Source of the DNA: Streptomyces olivochromogenes | GTDB lineage: Bacteria; Actinomycetota; Actinomycetes; Streptomycetales; Streptomycetaceae | Length of the DNA stretch: 64,000 bases | Reading direction: 5' to 3' | Assembly (NCBI RefSeq): GCF_001514115.1 | Contig: NZ_KQ948453.1 | Location: 1-64,000, forward strand | Shown: in pieces, positions 34,257 through 42,343 of the stretch | Layout of the letters: each line of letters opens with the position of its first letter | Numbering within the stretch: position 1 is the first letter of the stretch | Translations under genes and position numbers: made by a program | Notes under the pieces: model-generated | Told to the model about the DNA's origin: nothing | Databases searched by the model: none | The model's input: only the letters and a program-made list of their open reading frames with translations

Positions 34257-34934
34257 GGCGCGGCGGGTGCGCAGGAGGAAGTCCTCGACGCGGGCGTGGT
34301 CCGGTTCGGCGGGCAGGGGGCTGCGGGTGGCCGCCTCGTCCGCCTCGGTTCCCAGCCGGGACATCCAGGCCTCGGCCTGCGACCACGGCACCTCGCCGCG
34401 CTTCACCGCGAGCAGCGCCTCGCGCTGCGCGCCGACGTCGATCGTCAGCGCGCCGGTGCGCAGCAGGTCACGGGAGCTCATGAGGAGGCGCAGGAGGTGC
34501 ATGGCGTGCTTCCAGCGCGGGGCGCCGTGCTGCCGGATGTCGGAGTCCAGCTTCTTGCGCTGACCCAGCGCGTAGCGGGCGAACGTGTCGTGCGCCCGGC
34601 GGGAGAGGAACGCCTCGCGCAGGGCGAGGAGCTCGCGACCCGTGTCGTCGACGTACTCGACGAGGGGGGAGTGCAGGCACTCCAGGATGTTCGGGTTGGC
34701 GCGCAGCGCGAGGGCGCAGAAGCGCTCCAGTTCCCAGCTGAACTGTTCCTCGGCCGGCCCCTCGATGTGTGTCGGAGGCTTCTCGAAGCGCCAGAAGAGC
34801 GGGGTCGGCGCGAGGAACACGCCCCGGCGGTCCGTGTCGCTGCCGTCCGTGGCCAGCCCGAAGGCGCGCGAACCCATCACGCAGGAGTAGATCGTGTGGT
34901 CGCGCACCAGGGACACCGGGGTCTCGGAATGCAT
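34152..34934 (-). CDS. DNA polymerase beta-superfamily nucleotidyltransferase (copy 2)
   Basis: 260 aa, same family as the opposing gene. MGSRAFGLATDGSDTDRRGV is the GS...DxD active-site motif; PTHIEGPAEEQFSWELERFC carries the third-acid region, and the core continues NPNILECLHSPLVEYVDDTG. The C-terminal 34 residues (CEAPRTLQPDPDDERVQGVV...) lie opposite the coding end of copy 1 and look like unconstrained read-through. The ATG at 34934 has no ribosome-binding site but TACGCT 7 nt upstream. The convergent arrangement gives the two mRNAs a complementary 3' overlap. Confidence 0.85.
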   Translation of the reverse strand: MHSETPVSLVRDHTIYSCVMGSRAFGLATDGSDTDRRGVFLAPTPLFWRFEKPPTHIEGPAEEQFSWELERFCALALRANPNILECLHSPLVEYVDDTGRELLALREAFLSRRAHDTFARYALGQRKKLDSDIRQHGAPRWKHAMHLLRLLMSSRDLLRTGALTIDVGAQREALLAVKRGEVPWSQAEAWMSRLGTEADEAATRSPLPAEPDHARVEDFLLRTRRASALRADCEAPRTLQPDPDDERVQGVVRGGGVRQR

Positions 34935-34941
34935 GTCCTGG

Positions 34942-34947
34942 AGCGTA
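34942..34947 (-). promoter_or_regulatory. -10-like hexamer for nucleotidyltransferase copy 2
   Basis: Minus-strand TACGCT, 7 nt before the ATG at 34934. Confidence 0.45.
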
Positions 34948-34956
34948 CGTGCCCGC

Positions 34957-35394
34957 TCACGCCAGGAAGATCGATTTTCCCTTCACCGTGATCTTCTCCG
35001 CGGGCAGTGGACGCGGGGCCGGGCCCGCGACCACCGAGGCGTCGGTGATGCGGTACTTGCTGCCGTGGCAGGGGCAGTCGATGGTGCCGTCGGCGACCTT
35101 GTTCACCGTGCAGCCCTGATGGGTGCAGATCGCCGAGAAGGCCTTGAACTCGTCCTTCTTCGGCTGGGTGACCACGATCTTCTGTTCCTTGAAGACCTTG
35201 CCGCCGCCGACCGGGATGTCGCTCTTCTTGGCGAGTTCCTTGCCGGCCGAGGGCTTGGAGGAGGCGATCGGGGAGGGGGTCGCGGTGGGGGAGGCCGCCG
35301 ACGAACTGTTGCTGTCGCCGTACTTGCTGCACCCCGCGAGCAGGAAGGCCGCGCCCGTTCCGAGAACCGTGCGCCGCGCCGGGGGGTTCGTCAT
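34957..35394 (-). CDS. secreted Rieske [2Fe-2S] lipoprotein
   Basis: 145 aa. N-terminal RRTVLGTGAAFLLAGC combines a twin-Arg signal with a lipobox (LAGC), so it is exported, probably folded with its cluster, and lipid-anchored outside. A Ser/Ala/Pro linker (30-60) precedes the Rieske domain. The cluster ligands are in CTHQGC and CPCHGS, and the loop ends GPAPRPLP. Small stand-alone Rieske electron carrier, not a cytochrome bc1 QcrA, which would have a membrane helix and be longer. Its ATG overlaps the stop of the upstream membrane-protein gene (ATGA), so they form a functional pair. Confidence 0.94.
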   Translation of the reverse strand: MTNPPARRTVLGTGAAFLLAGCSKYGDSNSSSAASPTATPSPIASSKPSAGKELAKKSDIPVGGGKVFKEQKIVVTQPKKDEFKAFSAICTHQGCTVNKVADGTIDCPCHGSKYRITDASVVAGPAPRPLPAEKITVKGKSIFLA

Positions 35395-35984
35395 GTCGTC
35401 ACTCCGAACGTACGGAAGAACCAGAGAGCCGACGTCAGCCAGATGGCCGTGAGGACGACGAAGACGAGTCCTCCGACCAGGGGCAGCAGCCAGCCGGGCA
35501 GTCGCTCCGAGCGGAGCAAGAGCATTTTGGCACTAAATGCACCGAAGAAGAAGCAACCCAGGAGCGAATGCCACATGACCCGCGGTTCGTACGTCTGATA
35601 GCCCAACGCGTACAGGCAGTGCACCGCGACCGGCACCGCCGCCAGGAACGCGACCCGTCCCGACCAGCGGTGCAGCGTCGGCGCCCAGCTCGGTCCCGGC
35701 AGCTTCCCGTAGACCATGAACGCCGAGACCAACTGGACCAGGGCGAAGGCGAACGCCGTCGTCGCCAGCCACGACTTCACCGCGCTCGTGCTGCTGAACC
35801 CCGCGAGGTTGAAGGCGGTCCCCGCCGGGTGGTGCGCCTTGCCGTAGGCGCCGAGGGCGACCGCGACCGCCGCGGCGACCAGGGCGGGGGCGAGATAGCG
35901 GGCCGCGCCCGGGCGGCGGTGGACGGCGGGCGGGGGAGGGGGAGGGGGGAAGCCCTGGGTGGCGGCGTTCGGATCCACGGTCAT
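35391..35984 (-). CDS. DUF6529-like polytopic membrane protein, partner of the Rieske protein
   Basis: 197 aa. A Pro-rich cytoplasmic N-terminus (PPPPPPP), then about five to six transmembrane helices. Three His occur at helix ends (LHRWSGRVAFL, VAVHCLYALG, VMWHSLLGC), as in cytochrome b561 or ferric-reductase-like heme b membrane proteins. With the coupled Rieske protein this suggests a transmembrane electron path. Heme binding is my inference. GGGAG lies 5 nt before the ATG. Confidence 0.85.
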   Translation of the reverse strand: MTVDPNAATQGFPPPPPPPAVHRRPGAARYLAPALVAAAVAVALGAYGKAHHPAGTAFNLAGFSSTSAVKSWLATTAFAFALVQLVSAFMVYGKLPGPSWAPTLHRWSGRVAFLAAVPVAVHCLYALGYQTYEPRVMWHSLLGCFFFGAFSAKMLLLRSERLPGWLLPLVGGLVFVVLTAIWLTSALWFFRTFGVTT

Positions 35985-36069
35985 ATCGGCTCCCGATCAG
36001 GAAAGGGCCAGGAAAGGGTTCACGAACGGGTGTTGGAGTAACGCGTCTTGGGGTCGCGGGTCTTGAAGC

Positions 36070-36110
36070 GACGGGTCATGCAGTGACGGGTCATGGAGTG
36101 ACGGGCGAGG
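36070..36110. repeat. 15-bp tandem repeat covering the stop of the next gene
   Basis: GACGGGTCATGCAGT (36070-36084), GACGGGTCATGGAGT (36085-36099) and a partial GACGGGCGAGG. The stop codon of the gene at 36091-36768 lies in the second unit; looser copies continue left to about 36040. Confidence 0.75.
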
Positions 36111-36768
36111 CGGTGAGTGTCTGTCCGTCGACCGTCACGGTGCCGGTCTGAGGGTCGATCGTCGGCGCCGCCGCGGGCTTGCCGTCCCGGTCGAGGATGC
36201 CCACCTGCTTGCCGCCGGGCAGCACGATCCAGCCGCCGTCGAGCTTGGCGCCGCGCACCGTGGCGGTCGCGCGGTAGAGCCCGGACGGCTTGACCGCCTT
36301 GTCGGCGGTGAACGCGTAGCGCTGCCCGCCGAGGTCGACGGTGCCGCGGATGCTCCTGCCGTCCTTGAGCGTGCCGTTCAGTTCGGCGCCGTGCTTGCCG
36401 GTGAGCTTCATGGTGCCGTCGTCCTTGACGTCGCCCTTCAGCCACGACTCCTTGCTCCGGCCGTCGCAGAAGTACGCGATCGCCTTGCCGCCCCGCAGGG
36501 AGACGGCGACCGCGGAGGAGTTGTCGTCGGTGCGGCCCGCGTAGTCGGCGTTCGGCGGCGCGCTCTTCGAAGGGGGCGGGGGGCTCGACGACGACGGCGC
36601 ACCGGTGGGTGGCGGGCTCGCCTGCGGCGTGGCGCTGGGTGAGGCCTCCGGGGACGACGAGGACGCGTTCTTCGTCCCCGTCGTCGCGTTGAGCGTCAGC
36701 ATGAACACGGCGAGCAGGAGCCCCGCCAGAAGGGTGAGCAGCGGTCCTGGGCGTTTCATACGGGCCAT
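36091..36768 (-). CDS. membrane-anchored or secreted Streptomyces protein
   Basis: 225 aa. One N-terminal hydrophobic helix (LLTLLAGLLLAVFMLTLNA) without a lipobox, so a signal anchor or signal peptide. A 40-residue Ser/Pro stalk follows, then a beta-rich outer domain (VAVSLRGGKAIAYFCDGRSK, GKHGAELNGTLKDGRSIRGT, GGWIVLPGGKQVGILD). GGGGGAGG lies 5 nt before the ATG. No enzymatic motif; a cell-surface binding or structural role is likely. No named family recognised. Confidence 0.8.
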   Translation of the reverse strand: MARMKRPGPLLTLLAGLLLAVFMLTLNATTGTKNASSSSPEASPSATPQASPPPTGAPSSSSPPPPSKSAPPNADYAGRTDDNSSAVAVSLRGGKAIAYFCDGRSKESWLKGDVKDDGTMKLTGKHGAELNGTLKDGRSIRGTVDLGGQRYAFTADKAVKPSGLYRATATVRGAKLDGGWIVLPGGKQVGILDRDGKPAAAPTIDPQTGTVTVDGQTLTASPVTP

Positions 36769-36982
36769 GCGGGCCTCCCCCGAGGCGAGTCTCCTGCCAT
36801 GAGAGCGGACCCGTGCCCCGGCGTCCAGAGGCGCACGGGCGTGTTCTCACTACAAGTGGCGGAATAGGGCGATTCAGGTGACATTGGCGGAGGTCCGGGC
36901 CTGGCGGTGGCCTGCTCCCGGTCGCACTCCCGAACGACACTCCCCAGACACTTCCCGAAACTCATTCCCGAAAGGCGTGACC

Positions 36983-37411
36983 ATGGCGGGTAACGATCTC
37001 GGCGGCCTGCTCGGCGGTCTCCTCGGCGGAGGCGGCCAGGGCGGTTCCGGCGGTTCCGGCGCGGGCAACATCCTCGGCGCGCTGCTCGGCGCCCTGGGCG
37101 GTGGCCAGGCGGCCGGCGGCAATCCCCTGGGCGGCCTGCTCGACATGCTCACCAAGTCCGGCCTGATGGACCAGGCCCAGTCGTGGATCGGCACGGGTGA
37201 GAACAAGCCCGTCAGCGGTGAGCAGATCACCCAGGCCCTGCCCGACAACACCCTCCAGGAGGTCGCCGCACAGACCGGCGTCAGCCCGCAGGAGGCCGCG
37301 GACCAGATCGCCCAGCACCTGCCCCAGGCGGTCGACAAACTGACTCCGAGCGGAGAGCTGCCGCAGCCGGGCGCCTCCCTGGAGGACCTGATCAAGCAGC
37401 AGTCGCTCTGA
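36983..37411 (+). CDS. YidB-like (DUF937) protein
   Basis: 142 aa. A Gly-rich N-terminus (GGLLGGLLGGGGQGGSGGSG) then the DUF937/YidB core: GNPLGGLLDMLTKSGLMDQA, SWIGTGENKPVSGEQITQAL, VAAQTGVSPQEAADQIAQHL. The function of the family is unknown; members are small cytoplasmic helical proteins. The ATG at 36983 has GAAAGG at 36970-36975. Stands alone between divergent and downstream units. Confidence 0.88.
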   Translation: MAGNDLGGLLGGLLGGGGQGGSGGSGAGNILGALLGALGGGQAAGGNPLGGLLDMLTKSGLMDQAQSWIGTGENKPVSGEQITQALPDNTLQEVAAQTGVSPQEAADQIAQHLPQAVDKLTPSGELPQPGASLEDLIKQQSL

Positions 37412-37566
37412 GACGTGCTCCTTTTCGTGCGCGGCGGCCGTCTCGTCAGGCGGGCGCCGCGCACTCGCGCGTTGCGGCCTGACTACGCTGGTGTGACAAG
37501 ACGAGACACGACGACATACGACGAGATACGACAGGTGCGTAGCTCGGCTCAGCGAGGAGTGACACC

Positions 37567-37929
37567 GTGGCGGTACGAGCGGTCCGGGGCGCCGTCCAAC
37601 TGGAACGGGACGAGGCCGGCCACATGGACGAGCAGGTCAGCGAGCTGCTCACCGCCGTCCTGGAGCGCAACGGTCTCACCACCGACGACCTCATCAGCAT
37701 CTGGTTCACCGCGACGCCCGATCTGCACAGCGACTTCCCGGCCGCCGCCGCCCGCAAGCTCGGCATCGTCGACGTACCGCTGATCTGCGCGCAGGAGCTG
37801 GACATCGAGGGCGCGATGCCCCGGGTCGTACGGGTCCTCGCGCACATCGAGTCCGACAAGCCCCGCGCCGACATCGCGCACGTCTACCTGGGCGCCGCGG
37901 GCGCGCTGCGCAAGGACATCGCCCAGTGA
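37567..37929 (+). CDS. aroH: AroH-type chorismate mutase
   Basis: 120 aa. Monofunctional class I trimeric chorismate mutase converting chorismate to prephenate. Conserved VRAVRGAVQLERD (active-site Arg7), IWFTATPDLHSDFPA, and CAQELDIEGAMPRVVRVLAH, which carries the second Arg and the Glu. Length matches B. subtilis AroH. The GTG start is preceded by GAGGAG. Its stop overlaps tyrA (GTGA), giving the two steps from chorismate toward tyrosine in one operon. Confidence 0.95.
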   Translation: MAVRAVRGAVQLERDEAGHMDEQVSELLTAVLERNGLTTDDLISIWFTATPDLHSDFPAAAARKLGIVDVPLICAQELDIEGAMPRVVRVLAHIESDKPRADIAHVYLGAAGALRKDIAQ

Positions 37930-39011
37930 GAACCGCGCTCGTCATCGGAACCGGGCTGATCGGTACGTCGGCGGCCCTCGCGCTCTCCCAGCGGGGCGTC
38001 GTCGTCCACCTCACCGACCACGACCCGGAGCAGGCCCGTACGGCGGCCGCGCTCGGCGCAGGCACCGACGTGGCGCCCGGCGGGCCCGTGGACCTCGCAA
38101 TCGTGGCGGCCCCGCCGGCGCACGTGGCGGCGACGCTCGCGGACGTCATGCGGCGCGGGGTCGCGCGCGGCTACCTCGACGTGGCGAGCGTCAAGGGCGG
38201 TCCGCGCCGCGAGCTGGAGGCGCTCGGCCTCGACCTGTCCGCGTACATCGGTTCGCACCCCATGTCGGGCCGCGAGAAGTCGGGCCCGCTGGCCGCGACG
38301 GGCGACCTCTTCGAAGGCCGACCCTGGGTCCTCACCCCCACCCGGGACACGGACACCGAGGTCCTGAACCTCGCCCTCGAGCTGGTGTCGCACTGCCGTG
38401 CCGTCCCGGTCGTCATGGACGCCGACGCCCACGACCGCGCGGTCGCGCTCGTCTCCCACATGCCGCACCTGGTGTCCAGCATGGTCGCCGCGCGCCTGGA
38501 GAACGCGGAGGAGGCGGCGGTACGGCTGTGCGGGCAGGGCATCCGTGACGTGACCCGGATCGCGGCCTCCGACCCCCGGATGTGGATCGACATCCTCTCC
38601 GCGAACCCGGGCCCGGTCGCCGACCTCCTCGCGGACGTCTCCGCCGACCTCGACGAGACCGTCCAGGCCCTGCGGGCCCTCCAGTCCTCCGACGAGGCCA
38701 AGCGGCGCGAGGGCGCGAGCGGCATCGAGGACGTCCTGCGCCGTGGCAACGCGGGCCAGGTCCGCGTCCCAGGCAAGCACGGTGCCGCGCCTCTGACGTA
38801 CGAGACGGTGGCCGTCCTCATCGACGACCAGCCCGGCCAGCTGGCCCGCATCTTCGCCGACGCGGGGGCCGCCGGGGTCAACATCGAGGACGTACGCATC
38901 GAGCACGCGACCGGACAGCAGGCCGGCCTCGTCCAGCTGATGGTGGACCCGAAGGCGGCACCGGTGCTGAGCACGGCACTGCGGGAACGGGGCTGGGCGC
39001 TGCGGCAGTAG
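37926..39011 (+). CDS. tyrA: prephenate dehydrogenase with C-terminal ACT domain
   Basis: 361 aa. NAD(P)-dependent oxidation of prephenate to 4-hydroxyphenylpyruvate. Rossmann motif VIGTGLIGTSAALAL, GSHPMSGREKSGP (substrate-binding His/Arg), and DADAHDRAVALVSHMPHLVS with the catalytic His. From about residue 285 a C-terminal ACT-type regulatory domain (VAVLIDDQPGQLARIFADAG, VNIEDVRIEHATGQQAGLVQ) probably gives tyrosine feedback. The last 24 bp of the gene are duplicated 172 bp downstream. Confidence 0.95.
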   Translation: MRTALVIGTGLIGTSAALALSQRGVVVHLTDHDPEQARTAAALGAGTDVAPGGPVDLAIVAAPPAHVAATLADVMRRGVARGYLDVASVKGGPRRELEALGLDLSAYIGSHPMSGREKSGPLAATGDLFEGRPWVLTPTRDTDTEVLNLALELVSHCRAVPVVMDADAHDRAVALVSHMPHLVSSMVAARLENAEEAAVRLCGQGIRDVTRIAASDPRMWIDILSANPGPVADLLADVSADLDETVQALRALQSSDEAKRREGASGIEDVLRRGNAGQVRVPGKHGAAPLTYETVAVLIDDQPGQLARIFADAGAAGVNIEDVRIEHATGQQAGLVQLMVDPKAAPVLSTALRERGWALRQ

Positions 39012-39207
39012 AGCCGCGGTCCGGCCCGCGGCGGCCTGAGTTGCGGGCCGTGGCATGGGCTCATCAGCTGTCGCCGACGGCCGGAGGCCGGCGCAGCCGT
39101 GCGAAGCCTGAGAGGCGCCCTGGCGCCGAGCAGTGCGAGCGCGGCGTCGAGGTTCGGTGCGGGGCTGGGCGCTGCGGCAGTAGGGCCGTCGTCCGGCACG
39201 GGGCGGC
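38988..39207. repeat. duplicated tail of tyrA
   Basis: The 24 bp at 38988-39011, including the tyrA stop, recur exactly at 39160-39183. Similarity continues imperfectly for another 20-25 bp (through GTCCGGC and CGGCCTG words). Offset 172 bp, direct orientation. Confidence 0.9.
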
Positions 39208-39351
39208 CTGCCCCGGGGCGGCGCCGGGCCTTCCCGTGCGGTGGGCCCGGGAAGGGCCAGTAATGCGGGGTCCGGGGAGACAGTAACCTTGTGCTGGGCG
39301 CGATCGTGCCCAGCACAGACCTCCACCCCGCACCAGGAAGGTGTTCCCACC
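39012..39351. other. tyrA-cmk intergenic region
   Basis: 340 bp. It contains the second copy of the tyrA tail (39160-39207), a GC-rich non-coding stretch, a TAACCT hexamer at 39284-39289 that could be a cmk -10, and the hairpin at 39291-39316. Confidence 0.6.
39291..39316 (+). promoter_or_regulatory. stem-loop in the cmk leader
   Basis: GTGCTGGGC (39291-39299) and GCCCAGCAC (39308-39316), perfect 9-bp stem, 8-nt loop, 35 nt before the cmk start. It would lie at or near the mRNA 5' end if the TAACCT at 39284 is the -10. Confidence 0.6.
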
Positions 39352-40047
39352 GTGGAAAACGGCGCCGCCCGGCCCGCCCCGGCAGTGATTGTCGCCATCG
39401 ACGGCCCCTCCGGCACGGGCAAGTCGAGCACGTCCAAGGCCGTGGCCGCGAAGCTGGGCCTCAGCTACCTGGACACGGGCGCGCAGTACCGGGCGATCAC
39501 CTGGTGGATGGTGACCAACGACATCGACATCACGGACCCGACCGCGATCGCCGCCGTGGCCGGGAAGCCGGAGATCATCTCCGGGACCGACCCGTCCGCG
39601 CCGGCCATCACGGTCGACGGGACCGACGTCGCGGGCCCGATCCGCACCCAGGAGGTCACCTCCAAGGTCAGCGCGGTCAGCGCGGTGCCCGAGGTGCGCA
39701 CCCGGATCACCGAGCTGCAGCGTTCGATCGCGGCCGCCGCCGAGCTGGGGATAGTCGTCGAGGGACGCGACATCGGCACCACCGTGCTGCCGGACGCCGA
39801 TCTGAAGATCTTCCTCACCGCTTCCCCGGAGGCGCGTGCCTCCCGCCGCAGCGGTGAGCTGAAGGGCGCGGACGTCAACAGCACCCGCGAGGCCCTGCTC
39901 AAGCGGGACGCCGCCGACTCCAGCCGTAAGACCTCCCCCCTCGCCAAGGCGGACGACGCGGTCGAGGTGGACACCTCCGACCTCACGCTCCAGCAGGTCA
40001 TCGAGTGCGTCGTCACCCTTGTCGAGGAGAAGCGGGCCGCCAAGTGA
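39352..40047 (+). CDS. cmk: cytidylate kinase
   Basis: 231 aa. Phosphorylates CMP/dCMP with ATP. P-loop DGPSGTGKSSTSKAVA near residue 18, YLDTGAQYRAITWWMV, QEVTSKVSAVSAVPEVR (CMP-binding segment), VVEGRDIGTTVLPDADLKIF, and the lid-type RDAADSSRKTSPLAKADDAV near the C-terminus. The GTG at 39352 has GGAAGG at 39335-39341. Overlaps the acyltransferase gene as GTGA; the order cmk-plsC-der is typical of actinobacteria. Confidence 0.96.
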   Translation: MENGAARPAPAVIVAIDGPSGTGKSSTSKAVAAKLGLSYLDTGAQYRAITWWMVTNDIDITDPTAIAAVAGKPEIISGTDPSAPAITVDGTDVAGPIRTQEVTSKVSAVSAVPEVRTRITELQRSIAAAAELGIVVEGRDIGTTVLPDADLKIFLTASPEARASRRSGELKGADVNSTREALLKRDAADSSRKTSPLAKADDAVEVDTSDLTLQQVIECVVTLVEEKRAAK

Positions 40048-40718
40048 CCGCACCCTCCGAGAGAGGCGCCGAGGTAGGGCGCCGTATCGGCGTCGGCCTG
40101 ATGTACGGGCTGTGGAAGCCGCGCGTGCTCGGCGCCTGGAAGGTCCCCGCGACCGGCCCGGCGATCCTGGCGGTGAACCACTCGCACAACATCGACGGCC
40201 CGATGGTCATGGGCGTGGCGCCCCGCCCCACCCACTTCCTGATCAAGAAGGAAGCCTTCATCGGCCCGCTCGACCCCTTCCTCCTCGCCATCGGCCAGGT
40301 GAAGGTGGACCGTGCGACCACCGACCGCACCGCCATCACCGACGCCCTCGGCGTCCTGTCGTCCGGTGGCGTGCTCGGGATCTTCCCGGAGGGCACCCGC
40401 GGCGACGGCGACTTCGCCTCGCTGCGTGCCGGACTCGCGTACTTCGCGGTCCGCTCCGGCGCGCCGATCGTCCCGGTGGCGGTCCTGGGAAGTTCCGAGA
40501 AGAGCAGCCGGTTGACAAAGGCGCTGCCCCCGCTGCGCAGCCGGGTCGACGTCGTCTTCGGAGACCCCTTCGAGGCGGGCGACGGCAGCGGACGGCGTAC
40601 CCGCACGGCGCTCGACGAGGCGACCGCACGCATCCAGAAGCAGCTGAGCGCCCACCTGGACCACGCCAGGCGTCTCACCGGACGCCCGGAAAACGCCGGG
40701 CGCCCCACCGGGCACTAG
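40044..40718 (+). CDS. PlsC-family 1-acyl-glycerol-3-phosphate acyltransferase
   Basis: 224 aa. Phospholipid-synthesis acyltransferase with the HX4D motif in AVNHSHNIDGPMVMG, IKKEAFIGPLDPFLLAIGQV, and the block III sequence LGIFPEGTRGDGD, followed by PIVPVAVLG. A single weakly hydrophobic N-terminal segment suggests membrane association. GTG start overlaps the cmk stop. Lies between cmk and der. Confidence 0.9.
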   Translation: MTAPSERGAEVGRRIGVGLMYGLWKPRVLGAWKVPATGPAILAVNHSHNIDGPMVMGVAPRPTHFLIKKEAFIGPLDPFLLAIGQVKVDRATTDRTAITDALGVLSSGGVLGIFPEGTRGDGDFASLRAGLAYFAVRSGAPIVPVAVLGSSEKSSRLTKALPPLRSRVDVVFGDPFEAGDGSGRRTRTALDEATARIQKQLSAHLDHARRLTGRPENAGRPTGH

Positions 40719-40795
40719 GCGACACTTGAGTAGTGGATCACCCGATATGCGGGCGGTCCACCGATCACCACGATGAACGACGAGGTACGGACTTC

Positions 40796-42280
40796 ATGAA
40801 CGACCACATCCAGCCCGACGGCTCGGCCGGCCCGGCCGAGCACGAGCACGGGGCGCTTGGCGATGCCGAGTACGCGGAGTTCATGGAGCTCGCCGCGGAA
40901 GAGGGCTTCGACATCGAGGACGTCGAGGGCGCGATCGACGAGGCGGGCCACGGCCCGCTGCCCGTCCTCGCCGTCGTCGGCCGGCCCAACGTCGGCAAGT
41001 CGACCCTGGTGAACCGGATCATCGGCCGCCGCGAGGCGGTCGTCGAGGACAAGCCCGGCGTCACCCGCGACCGCGTCACCTACGAGGCCGAGTGGGCGGG
41101 CCGCCGCTTCAAGCTCGTCGACACCGGCGGCTGGGAGCAGGACGTCCTCGGCATCGACGCGTCCGTGGCCGCGCAGGCCGAGTACGCGATCGAGGCCGCC
41201 GACGCGGTCGTCTTCGTCGTCGACGCCAAGGTCGGTGCGACCGACACCGACGAGGCGGTCGTACGCCTTCTCCGCAAGGCCGGCAAGCCCGTCGTCCTGT
41301 GCGCCAACAAGGTCGACGGCATGAGCGGCGAGTCCGACGCCTCGTACCTCTGGGCCCTCGGTCTCGGCGAGCCGCACCCCGTGTCCGCGCTGCACGGCCG
41401 CGGCACCGGCGACATGCTGGACGCCGTCCTGGAGGCGCTGCCCGAGGCTCCGGCGCAGACCTTCGGCACCGCGGTGGGCGGCCCCCGCCGCATCGCCCTC
41501 ATCGGCCGCCCGAACGTCGGCAAGTCCTCCCTCCTGAACAAGGTGGCGAACGAGGACCGTGTGGTCGTCAACGAGGTCGCGGGCACCACCCGTGACCCGG
41601 TCGACGAGCTCATCGAACTCGGCGGCATCACCTGGAAGTTCGTCGACACGGCGGGCATCCGCAAGCGCGTCCACCTCCAGCAGGGCGCCGACTACTACGC
41701 CTCGCTGCGCACGGCCGCCGCCGTCGAGAAGGCCGAGGTCGCGGTCATCCTGATCGACGCGTCCGAGACCATCTCCGTACAGGACCAGCGCATCGTGACG
41801 ATGGCCGTCGACGCGGGCCGCGCGATCGTCCTCGCCTTCAACAAGTGGGACACCCTCGACGAGGAGCGCCGCTACTACCTGGAGCGGGAGATCGAGACCG
41901 AGCTCCTCCAGGTGGCGTGGGCCCCCCGCGTGAACGTCTCGGCGCGCACCGGACGGCACATGGAGAAGCTCGTCCCCGCGATCGAGGCGGCCCTGGACGG
42001 CTGGGAGACCCGTGTCCCGACCGGTCGTCTGAACGCCTTCCTCGGCGAGCTCGTCGCCGCCCACCCGCACCCGGTCCGCGGCGGAAAGCAGCCCCGCATC
42101 CTCTTCGGAACGCAGGCCGGCACCAAGCCCCCGCGGTTCGTGCTCTTCGCCTCCGGCTTCATCGAGCACGGTTACCGGCGCTTCATCGAGCGCCGGCTGC
42201 GCGAGGAGTTCGGCTTCGAGGGGACGCCGATCCATATCTCCGTGCGGGTGCGCGAGAAGCGCGGCGCCAAGAAGAAGTGA
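40796..42280 (+). CDS. der: ribosome biogenesis GTPase Der (EngA)
   Basis: 494 aa. Two tandem TrmE-Era-class GTPase domains and a C-terminal KH-like domain. G1 motifs [15 protein letters not shown] and [16 protein letters not shown]3 motifs DTGGW and DTAGI, G4 motifs NKVDG and NKWD; the C-terminus has [20 protein letters not shown] and ends [14 protein letters not shown]. Acts in 50S subunit maturation. An acidic N-terminal extension of about 55 residues is typical for Streptomyces. The ATG at 40796 (GAGG at 40782-40785) is preferred over an upstream GTG at 40733. Confidence 0.96.
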   Translation: MNDHIQPDGSAGPAEHEHGALGDAEYAEFMELAAEEGFDIEDVEGAIDEAGHGPLPVLAVVGRPNVGKSTLVNRIIGRREAVVEDKPGVTRDRVTYEAEWAGRRFKLVDTGGWEQDVLGIDASVAAQAEYAIEAADAVVFVVDAKVGATDTDEAVVRLLRKAGKPVVLCANKVDGMSGESDASYLWALGLGEPHPVSALHGRGTGDMLDAVLEALPEAPAQTFGTAVGGPRRIALIGRPNVGKSSLLNKVANEDRVVVNEVAGTTRDPVDELIELGGITWKFVDTAGIRKRVHLQQGADYYASLRTAAAVEKAEVAVILIDASETISVQDQRIVTMAVDAGRAIVLAFNKWDTLDEERRYYLEREIETELLQVAWAPRVNVSARTGRHMEKLVPAIEAALDGWETRVPTGRLNAFLGELVAAHPHPVRGGKQPRILFGTQAGTKPPRFVLFASGFIEHGYRRFIERRLREEFGFEGTPIHISVRVREKRGAKKK

Positions 42281-42287
42281 CGTAGCG

Positions 42288-42329
42288 ACAGGTGAGGGGC
42301 GGCTCCCATGGGAGCCGCCCCTCACCTGT
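42288..42329. terminator. long palindromic terminator after der
   Basis: Perfect 20-bp inverted repeat (42288-42307 with 42310-42329) with only AT between the arms, 8 bp past the der stop and 14 bp from the opposing gene's stop. Bidirectional terminator of the convergent pair. Confidence 0.88.
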
Positions 42330-42343
42330 TCAACCGTTTCTGC

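Noticed and set aside
36020..36940. Alternative minus frame ending in MTRHCMTRRFKTRD-like repeats
   Set aside because: The repeats come from the 15-bp DNA repeat; the frame with a signal anchor and ribosome-binding site (36091-36768) is the gene.
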